A DNA stretch of 64,000 nucleotides from Clostridiales bacterium Firm_14 (GTDB taxonomy: Bacteria > Bacillota > Clostridia > Saccharofermentanales > Saccharofermentanaceae). The notes beneath the pieces are model-generated. The model did not search any database. It saw only the letters and a list, made by a program, of their open reading frames with translations, and had not been told where the DNA came from. Both the position numbers and the translations under genes were made by a program. Shown one piece after another: positions 57,763 through 64,000 of this stretch; position 1 is the first letter of the stretch; the number at the start of each line of letters is the position of its first letter. The DNA lies in the NCBI GenBank assembly GCA_001604135.1, contig LVAT01000018.1:1-64000 (forward strand), given 5' to 3'.

Positions 57763-58749
57763 TTACAACGTCAGCGGCAGCACATTTTTCTCAATAAACT
57801 CGACCCTGTCGAATATCATCGGCTTAAATGTCCCGGTCACGCCAACTGCAACATTCTCTTCTCTGTTCACATAGATAATGTTTCCGCAGTCGCCAATTGC
57901 TGCATATACTTCCCGTTCCTCATAGGGCTTATACCATAGGTAACCGTAATACATATTACCGAATCTCTCACCGAGTTTCCGGAAAGGCGTGAGCATTCCG
58001 CTGATCCAGTCAGAAGATACTATCTGAGAGCCGTTAAAGCGGCCTTCATTAAGCACCATATCACCAATCTTGGCGAGATCTTTTGCAGATGCGCACAAAC
58101 CCCAACCGGCCGTTACTGTACCCTGAGGATCAGAATACCATTCATTCTTCCTGGGACCTTTGTTCATAAAGAAATCGAACTGGTCTTCCTTGCTGCTGTC
58201 ACCATGAATAACATGCTCCGGGATCCCCAAAGGAATGAAGAGATTCTTATTCGCAAAATCTATAAGCTTCTCACCTGACGCTCTCTCGATAATGCCGGCT
58301 AAGATCTGTATTCCCAAAGTCGCATATCTGAATTCACCGGTAATGCCGGCACGGCCTCCCAGAAAATCCAAAGCAGCCTTGGTCCAGTCATTTGAAGTGC
58401 ACACCTTTTTCCAAGGTTCAGACTTGCCTTTATAAGGCGCTGTCATTGTAAGCAGGTGTCTTACGGTAACATCGTAGATCGTCTTCTCGCCGCGCTTCAC
58501 CTGATAATCAGGGAAATAATCCATAACCTTATCGCTAACGCTTATAAAGCCCTTGTCAGCTGCAATGCCGGCAAGCAGAGCCATAACGCCTTTGGTCACG
58601 GAATTAACGTTGACCGGATCTTCTGCCGTAAAGCCTCTCCAGCAATCTTCATAGACAACAGAGCCGCCTTTTATCGCGCATATCTGGCATATGTTACTCT
58701 CGTTTCCTTTGCTCTTGGAAACGAATGCATGAAACTCTTTCCGTTCCAC
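57763..58749 (-). CDS. Beta-lactamase-fold serine hydrolase
   Basis: 328 residues of the class C beta-lactamase/esterase fold (PBP4*-like). The nucleophile motif is SVTK (near 55) in NVNSVTKGVMALLAGIA. The second motif is YATLGIQ (Tyr, near 155). The KTG-like third motif is unclear. No signal peptide, so likely intracellular; esterase or peptidase substrate unknown. The start is a GTG at 58749 with GAGGAGG 5 nt upstream; the ATG at 58791 has none. Confidence 0.87.
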   Translation of the reverse strand: MERKEFHAFVSKSKGNESNICQICAIKGGSVVYEDCWRGFTAEDPVNVNSVTKGVMALLAGIAADKGFISVSDKVMDYFPDYQVKRGEKTIYDVTVRHLLTMTAPYKGKSEPWKKVCTSNDWTKAALDFLGGRAGITGEFRYATLGIQILAGIIERASGEKLIDFANKNLFIPLGIPEHVIHGDSSKEDQFDFFMNKGPRKNEWYSDPQGTVTAGWGLCASAKDLAKIGDMVLNEGRFNGSQIVSSDWISGMLTPFRKLGERFGNMYYGYLWYKPYEEREVYAAIGDCGNIIYVNREENVAVGVTGTFKPMIFDRVEFIEKNVLPLTL

Positions 58750-58849
58750 ATTAGCCTCCTCTAAAAGTAAGATTTGGACGTCCAAAAACAAGGCTAATAT
58801 GATTAAAAATTGTTTTCAAGAGTTTTTTCAAGAAAGGAAAACTTTTACT

Positions 58850-61186
58850 TTAAGCTCTCTCGGATAATATCGTTGTCACCCTGTTTTTAATGATCGGCAG
58901 GATATCATCAAGGCTCTTCTGGTCAACAAAATAAGGCGGAACTTCTTCTCTTATTACGATCAATACAGCAGGATCTGTATTATCGATTACCGCCCCTGAC
59001 ATAAGAACCTTCTTGTAGGATTCTATGATCGATTCATCAATTTTAGTCGACGGATTAGCTTTATTAAAGCTCTCGACAGTATTCTTGGAGAGTGACTCAC
59101 ATGCCTTAATGCTCAGAGGATTGCTGACGATCTTGCCAAGTGTATTCTGAACATCATCGCTTAAGCAGACCTTAATAAATTCCCAGGCACCGTCAGCAAC
59201 AACTGAAGGCACAGAAGCGGAAATTCCGACAGATATTCCTATATGTATAAGCGGACCGCGTCCGTCAACTGAAGGATAGCCCAAAAGTGTCAGGTTTTTT
59301 GCTTTTACCCCGTTACGGTACAATAAATCATCTAAGCCGCTATAATACGCACCGACGGCGTCTTGAGACATGTTAAAGGATTTATCGTTAATATTTTTCT
59401 TTACATAGTCGCAAACAGCCCTGAATGATTCATTGTCAAAGTCAGCAGTTTTCCCGTTTATACAGGAATCACCTGCATATGAATACAAAGTCGTAAGGAC
59501 TTCCAGCTGCGTCCCGCTCAGCGGATTGCCGCCGTTGCATGCCTCAGAAACGAATTTAATGTATTCATCGAAAGTAAATCCCGTCTGTCCGTCTCTGACA
59601 TTGGATCTGTCTGTTAATATGCCTTCTACAGAAAAGTCCATTGGAATATAAAACAGTTTATCGTCAACTTTAGCTGCTTCGATTACATTCGAGAAATAAT
59701 CTGCTTCATTGATCCCGCTATTTCCTTTGACATACCTGTTCAAGTCAACAAGGTATTCTTCCGTATGGATCTGTCTGTAATTACCTGCATACAGAACTAT
59801 ATCCGGACCGTCGCCCGAGAGCATGTCTGTGGCCAGCTGATTGCTGAGTTCAGAAGAACCGCTGTAAAAGATTCCGTTAACTGCATCATTGTTATCAGCA
59901 TTGCTGTAATCCACATAATCAAGGATATTGAGTTTGTTTTCCAACTGCACATAATACTTTTTATTTGTCTCATTAAATACTCTGACTGCTTCACAGACAG
60001 GATATTCCAATTCAAATCTTCCGACTGTGCCGGCCGAGAGGATTATCCTTCCGGCATTCGGATTTTTATCAGCTTTCTCAAGAACGATTATTTCAGGTAT
60101 ATCTTTAGTTTTCTCAAAATCTTGAGAAAATGGTTCAAGGTCACTTGTTATTCGCGCGAACACATACTTATCATCTTTAACATAAAGCAGATCCGATTGC
60201 GTCAAATCTATTCTGTTGACGCTACAATCGTTAAAAGATAAAACCTCTGTCAATTCGTTCGATGCAAAATTAATATATTTCACACCGTAAGCATCTTTAA
60301 CATATGTCTTCCCGCCAAACGATGACAGTCTGGTAAAAAACTTGATCTTCTTAAGCCACTTGTATTCTTCGTCTTTATTCTTAACTTCTCCCGTCTCCAG
60401 GTTCAAATAGATAAAGGCGGCTTTATCGGAAAAATTAACCAAAAGGATTTCAGTTTCTGAAACAACTATGTAGTCATGGATATCTGCATCTGAAAATTGA
60501 GGATCCACAGACAGATCAACCGTCTTACTTTTACCGTCTTTAGATATTACAAATAATTGTCCTCTGCTCTTACTGTATCGGGATACCGTAAAATCTCCGA
60601 TAACCCCGGTTCCTTCATAAAAAATGCCATTCTGATCCAGGCCGTTGAATGTGCCTGCCGGAACACTTTCAATCTCTTTTAATTCGCCAACAGTCCCTGT
60701 CTCAGGATCTATACTCAGCTGATAACGTTTGCTTTCCTTTTCACCCTCAAAAAGAACACTTTTATGCATTATGAAGACAACTTCCGAGTCACAGATAATA
60801 ACATCGTCGATTTCTTTGTCTAATAGCAGTTCACGGGCATCGAAAGAAGCAATCGGTTTTCCTGAAAAACTGTAGTAATCAATACTATCAAGCTGGTTAT
60901 CAGGGTCATATTCTATATTTAAAATGTCAACTGTTCCTTGTGACCTTATAAGAACGCCGTCCTTATATACTCCAAGGAATTCACAGTAAAAACTGTCCAT
61001 CTTCTTGTCTTTGTACTTTCCATTCATCGCGCTTACTTTCGCATTAAACCAGGTGGAATCCCTGGATACTCTTTTGACTCCATCCTCGTCTTTGCTTTTG
61101 CAGCCTGCAACGGATATGATCTGTGTAAAAACCAGAAGCAGTGAAACCAGCACACTGACCGTTCTTTTAATCCTATTTTTTCCCAT
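58850..61186 (-). CDS. Large lipoprotein: N-terminal beta-rich domain fused to ABC solute-binding domain
   Basis: 778 residues. Lipoprotein signal with lipobox VAGC (Cys29). The first 380 residues are rich in short strands with repeated patterns such as YNLETGEV and GVKYINFASNE, suggesting a propeller-like fold. From about 400 to the end it resembles family 1 extracellular solute-binding proteins (EAVRVFNETNKKYYV, LATDMLSGDGPDIVLYAG, FYIPMDFSVEGI, GAWEFIKVCLSDDVQ). No permease or ATPase is nearby. The gene follows the anti-sigma gene by 50 nt. The start at 61186 follows GGGAG. Confidence 0.82.
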   Translation of the reverse strand: MGKNRIKRTVSVLVSLLLVFTQIISVAGCKSKDEDGVKRVSRDSTWFNAKVSAMNGKYKDKKMDSFYCEFLGVYKDGVLIRSQGTVDILNIEYDPDNQLDSIDYYSFSGKPIASFDARELLLDKEIDDVIICDSEVVFIMHKSVLFEGEKESKRYQLSIDPETGTVGELKEIESVPAGTFNGLDQNGIFYEGTGVIGDFTVSRYSKSRGQLFVISKDGKSKTVDLSVDPQFSDADIHDYIVVSETEILLVNFSDKAAFIYLNLETGEVKNKDEEYKWLKKIKFFTRLSSFGGKTYVKDAYGVKYINFASNELTEVLSFNDCSVNRIDLTQSDLLYVKDDKYVFARITSDLEPFSQDFEKTKDIPEIIVLEKADKNPNAGRIILSAGTVGRFELEYPVCEAVRVFNETNKKYYVQLENKLNILDYVDYSNADNNDAVNGIFYSGSSELSNQLATDMLSGDGPDIVLYAGNYRQIHTEEYLVDLNRYVKGNSGINEADYFSNVIEAAKVDDKLFYIPMDFSVEGILTDRSNVRDGQTGFTFDEYIKFVSEACNGGNPLSGTQLEVLTTLYSYAGDSCINGKTADFDNESFRAVCDYVKKNINDKSFNMSQDAVGAYYSGLDDLLYRNGVKAKNLTLLGYPSVDGRGPLIHIGISVGISASVPSVVADGAWEFIKVCLSDDVQNTLGKIVSNPLSIKACESLSKNTVESFNKANPSTKIDESIIESYKKVLMSGAVIDNTDPAVLIVIREEVPPYFVDQKSLDDILPIIKNRVTTILSERA

Positions 61187-61235
61187 ATATAACTCCCCGA
61201 AAAGATTATGCACTAAACGCTCGTGCAAGCGAAGA

Positions 61236-62249
61236 TCATTTCTCCATATATTTTACTCCGTTGATCTCAACACCGCTTACGTTATCTAAATCAAAAGCAG
61301 TTCCAAAACGGATGGAAAATTTACCTCTGTTAATGTCGCCTGAAAGCTCTATCGTATATCCGTTAGAAGAGATAATACTTACGCCGCCCGCACTCATAGA
61401 TATTGCGGATAAGCCAAGTTCTGACATGAGATCATAACGTTCGCCATCTGAAGCTATGATAACCAGACTGTTGATCGTTGAGAAAGTTATTTCTTCAACG
61501 GGTTCATCCTTATTCTCATCGATCATACTCATACCAAAATGAGATAACACTATCTCTGTACCATCTTCTGACCGGAGTGTTTTTGTCGGAATGTTCGGTT
61601 CGGTAATGAGATCGAAGTAGATACCTTCATAATAAGTAAAGTCTCCGGTAAATGTATGTCCATCATAATGGAACGGTTCACCTGTCTTAAAATCTTCGAA
61701 AAAGATAACTCTCATCGGGCGTGATTCATCAATAGCTTTGCCACGAACCGGATATCTGAAACTCCAAGAGATCTCGTCTTCAGTCCAGGTTGACCCGTCT
61801 GAGGATCCAGATCCTCCTGCACCCCACATATATTCGTAGTCATCTGCATATACACGATAACCGGAAACAGTGTGAAGATGTTCCTTTGCATCTTCCGTCA
61901 ACGCAGTCAGGGTATAGATACCCTCTACGTAATTACCGTCACATATCTGAACATCTACAGTCAAGCGGATCTTACCGTTTTCGACAGTATATCCATCTGT
62001 CAGATGATTCTCTTCAAGTAAGCGTACGCCTTCTTCGCTGTAGTAAATGCTGACTTTATCGCGGTGGGTCAATTGTGTGAAAGCAAATACGCCTGCAGGT
62101 ATCATCAGTGCAACAGCCGCAGCAATGGCAATAGCGATACCGATCCTTCTCCTGGAGCTTACGACACGTCTTCCCGGATAATCCGCATATTCTGCAACAA
62201 AGCGCTCATCGATGCCGCCGGTTATCTTCATATAGTCCTGTTCGTTCAT
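61236..62249 (-). CDS. Membrane-anchored anti-sigma factor (DUF4179-like)
   Basis: 337 residues. A short cytoplasmic N-terminus (about 1-35), one transmembrane helix (about 37-57, IGIAIAIAAAVALMIPAGV) and an extracytoplasmic beta-rich domain of about 270 residues. The layout and position right after an ECF sigma gene (4-nt overlap) mark it as the cognate anti-sigma factor. There is no zinc-binding HxxxCxxC motif. DUF4179 membership is remembered, not verified. It probably senses an envelope signal. Confidence 0.8.
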   Translation of the reverse strand: MNEQDYMKITGGIDERFVAEYADYPGRRVVSSRRRIGIAIAIAAAVALMIPAGVFAFTQLTHRDKVSIYYSEEGVRLLEENHLTDGYTVENGKIRLTVDVQICDGNYVEGIYTLTALTEDAKEHLHTVSGYRVYADDYEYMWGAGGSGSSDGSTWTEDEISWSFRYPVRGKAIDESRPMRVIFFEDFKTGEPFHYDGHTFTGDFTYYEGIYFDLITEPNIPTKTLRSEDGTEIVLSHFGMSMIDENKDEPVEEITFSTINSLVIIASDGERYDLMSELGLSAISMSAGGVSIISSNGYTIELSGDINRGKFSIRFGTAFDLDNVSGVEINGVKYMEK

Positions 62250-62809
62250 AGGGCGCCTTCCTTTCGTTCAATGTAAGCTCTTAAACTCTCTCTCATGCGG
62301 TGCAGCATTGTTTTGACATTGCTCTGGGAAAAGCCGGTGCGTTTTGCGATATCCGCGATCGACTCGTTGTACCAGTAGCGTCCCAGAAAGACTGCGCGCT
62401 TGTCTTTTGGGAGCTCTGCCAGAAACCCGTTGATGCATTCAGAGAGTTCCTCACTTCGTTCGTCAGTTATGTTGCTGTTATCAGGAATGCACTCATTCAT
62501 TTCCTGAGTCAGTTCCACAAGCTGGGCCGAACGCTTCTGAGCTGTGTTTTTCTTAATTACGTCAAGAGCTGCATTGCGGCAGAGCGCTGCAAGATAGGCA
62601 AAAAAATTATCCGGACGATTAGGCGGAATGGTATCCCAGGCGCGCACATAGGTATCATTGACACATTCTTCTGCGTCTCTTTTGTCCGAGAGAAAATGCA
62701 TAGCGAACCTGAGCAGCCGGCCGTTGTAGCTTTTCATGGTCTCGCTGACCGCATTTTCGTCTCTTTCAAAATACAATTCTATAATGCCTTTATCGTCCAT
62801 TATCCCCAT
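62246..62809 (-). CDS. ECF-type RNA polymerase sigma factor
   Basis: 187 residues. Region 2 (about 25-90, RLLRFAMHFLSDKRDAEECVNDTYVRAWDTIPP) and region 4 (about 125-180, LPKDKRAVFLGRYWYNESIADIAKRTGFSQSNVKTMLHRMR) are both complete. It would direct transcription of its own operon and perhaps others. First gene of the unit sigma, anti-sigma, solute-binding lipoprotein. MGIM at 62809 or MDDK at 62800 could be the start. Confidence 0.93.
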   Translation of the reverse strand: MGIMDDKGIIELYFERDENAVSETMKSYNGRLLRFAMHFLSDKRDAEECVNDTYVRAWDTIPPNRPDNFFAYLAALCRNAALDVIKKNTAQKRSAQLVELTQEMNECIPDNSNITDERSEELSECINGFLAELPKDKRAVFLGRYWYNESIADIAKRTGFSQSNVKTMLHRMRESLRAYIERKEGAL

Positions 62810-62835
62810 ATTTGCCTTTAGCTCTTTCCCTATAA

Positions 62836-62862
62836 GTAGAGAACCGGGCTGAAAAGGTTACA
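62836..62862 (-). promoter_or_regulatory. ECF-type promoter of the sigma operon
   Basis: On the minus strand TGTAACCTTTT (62852-62862), 16 nt from AACC, then CTAC followed by TTATAGGG. The AAC-plus-T-run -35 is typical of extracytoplasmic-function sigma promoters and suggests autoregulation. Confidence 0.6.
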
Positions 62863-62901
62863 CAAATTTCGAAAAAAATTTTCCGTTTAAAACAATCCTT
62901 A

Positions 62902-63774
62902 TCAGGCGTGTGACAGATCAGGGAAATAAAGCTTATCCCTCTCGATAGCTTCCAATTCCGCTCCCCTGTAGAAGAGCCTGTAATCATCCGCGCCGTCATA
63001 AAGCTCAGAAGTACAAAGATACAGATCTTCATCAAGCGGCGTAAACCCGAGTCTCAACTGACCGTTTTCCGGAGCGAGGCGTCCGACGACATCCGCTAGA
63101 GATATCTTCTCTTTGCACAAAACAGACTGGAGAGCCATGCCGTCATCATCATCTATCACGGCAAAGCAGTCTGTGTCTTCAGCATAATAAACAGTATCAA
63201 AGCCTGCTGTATAGAACATCTGCAGGCCATATTTATTTATCTGCTCAAAAGATGAGATGTAATAAGAATCTCTAACCAGCTGCAGATACTTGTTCTTAAT
63301 GTCTTCACCCATTTCATTAACGGATACGAATCTGCTTCCTTCAGTCTTATTTAAGTATTCTTCTTTTACGAAATATCTGTACTGGTTTATTATGCGGAAA
63401 CCATTCTTCAGATAGAAATCAACTGCACTTAAGTTTCCGAACAGGTATATGCCGTCACACTCATTTTCGTATGTGCTGATAACATGCTCCATGAGCTTTC
63501 TTGCAAGACCCTGTTTGCGATATAGCTCGTCAGTCATGACGGTGCCTAACTGGATGTAATTCTTTTCGACACCTCGCTGAAGGAAGTGCATCTTATTGGC
63601 CGATACATTTGATATCATCCTGCCGTCTTCCACCAGCGAATACGGTATATAATCGCCTTCGAAATAGCCGCCTTCGACCCAGTCATCAAAACCAAAACCG
63701 AATGTCTTATATGTCAGTTCATTAAGCATCTTCCTTGAAATGTCATCTGTCATGTAATTACTTATAAGTTCCAT
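62902..63774 (-). CDS. GNAT-family N-acetyltransferase
   Basis: 290 residues. The N-terminal GNAT fold (about 1-145) has motif A in LGTVMTDELYRKQGLARKLM (the acetyl-CoA pyrophosphate loop RKQGLA) and YLKNGFRIINQYRYFVKEE as the closing strands. The C-terminal half of about 140 residues has no recognised domain. Substrate unknown. The start at 63774 follows AGGAG, 4 nt after the stop of the upstream acetyltransferase. Confidence 0.87.
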   Translation of the reverse strand: MELISNYMTDDISRKMLNELTYKTFGFGFDDWVEGGYFEGDYIPYSLVEDGRMISNVSANKMHFLQRGVEKNYIQLGTVMTDELYRKQGLARKLMEHVISTYENECDGIYLFGNLSAVDFYLKNGFRIINQYRYFVKEEYLNKTEGSRFVSVNEMGEDIKNKYLQLVRDSYYISSFEQINKYGLQMFYTAGFDTVYYAEDTDCFAVIDDDDGMALQSVLCKEKISLADVVGRLAPENGQLRLGFTPLDEDLYLCTSELYDGADDYRLFYRGAELEAIERDKLYFPDLSHA

Positions 63775-63778
63775 TTTC

Positions 63779-64000
63779 TTACTCCTGAACACTTCTTACA
63801 TATCGGATCTCACGCTTGTTCCATCTCTTAAATATCTTGTCTTTGCCGTCTGAATGGTAGTTTTGCTTCTCATAGAAATTCCTGCCCATTCCGTTTTCTT
63901 CCAGAACCCAGATAACATATTCAGAGCAGCCTCTTTCTCTTCCCTTTTCTTCGAAGAACTTAAGCATTTCAGTGCCGGTACCTGCTCTCACATAACCGGG
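63779..64000 (-). CDS. GNAT-family N-acetyltransferase, C-terminal part (cut by window edge)
   Basis: The frame is open to the window end; the part seen begins GYVRAGTGTEMLKFF. RAGTGTEM is the acetyl-CoA-binding R-x-x-G-x-G/A motif, and NGMGRNFYEKQNY is the usual closing motif. The N-terminal half lies outside. It is upstream of, and very close to, a second GNAT gene. Confidence 0.8.
   Translation of the reverse strand, partial: PGYVRAGTGTEMLKFFEEKGRERGCSEYVIWVLEENGMGRNFYEKQNYHSDGKDKIFKRWNKREIRYVRSVQE

Overview
The window reads as a chromosomal segment of an anaerobic Gram-positive bacterium of the class Clostridia, most likely a gut or rumen Oscillospirales/Saccharofermentans-like lineage. 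This is inferred from gene content and order (rpsO/pnp, acpP-rnc-smc-ftsY, pgsA-rimO-recX-recA), GGAGG-type ribosome binding sites, sigma-A promoters with 17-bp spacers, a superoxide reductase, a membrane pyrophosphatase, a GH115 xylan alpha-glucuronidase and moderate GC. No rRNA, phage, insertion sequence or CRISPR is visible. One tRNA gene (Trp) is present.

Layout. 1-36.6 kb is almost entirely minus-strand. It holds a secreted-protein fragment at the left edge, a zinc-ribbon membrane protein, pnp, an SGNH hydrolase, nadE, rpsO and a divergent membrane pyrophosphatase (hppA). Then come ftsY-smc-rnc-acpP, pgsA, rimO, a flavin split-barrel protein, and recX-recA under a LexA-type box. A 2-hydroxyacid dehydrogenase and a DUF4214-YkuD L,D-transpeptidase follow. 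Next is a tightly overlapping cell-envelope operon, transcribed proC, rnhA, nudix, ftsK, pncC, murJ, L,D-transpeptidase. After the plus-strand tRNA-Trp lies a 5.4-kb array of six paralogous membrane proteins. They combine Gly/Ser/His-rich N-termini, two transmembrane hairpins and C-terminal zinc ribbons, and two of their transcription units have near-identical promoters. I do not recognise the family and consider it the best candidate for an undescribed system here. A separately promoted acidic membrane protein lies upstream.

36.6-45 kb is mixed-strand: an SDR, citrate synthase, a lipoprotein, a small conserved protein, lysA, a two-helix membrane protein, a DUF975/CmpB-like membrane protein and another SDR. 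Between citrate synthase and the lipoprotein lies a striking non-coding array. Four approximately 39-nt units with inverted ends (TGTATCTCA ... TGAGATACA) are spaced by exactly 13 nt, giving a 52-53 bp period close to five helical turns.

45-64 kb holds a superoxide reductase lacking its rubredoxin-like iron site, a GT-C membrane glycosyltransferase, an alanine-racemase-like protein lacking the catalytic tyrosine motif, and an RlmI-like methyltransferase. It also holds two orphan proteins, a DUF2975/XRE/membrane-protein operon with operator-like direct repeats, GH115, a DUF3592-like protein and a serine hydrolase. At the right end are an ECF sigma/anti-sigma/solute-binding-lipoprotein operon with an ECF-type promoter, and two GNAT acetyltransferases, one cut by the window edge.

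All family names come from reading motifs by eye; no database search was run. Residue positions are approximate where stated.
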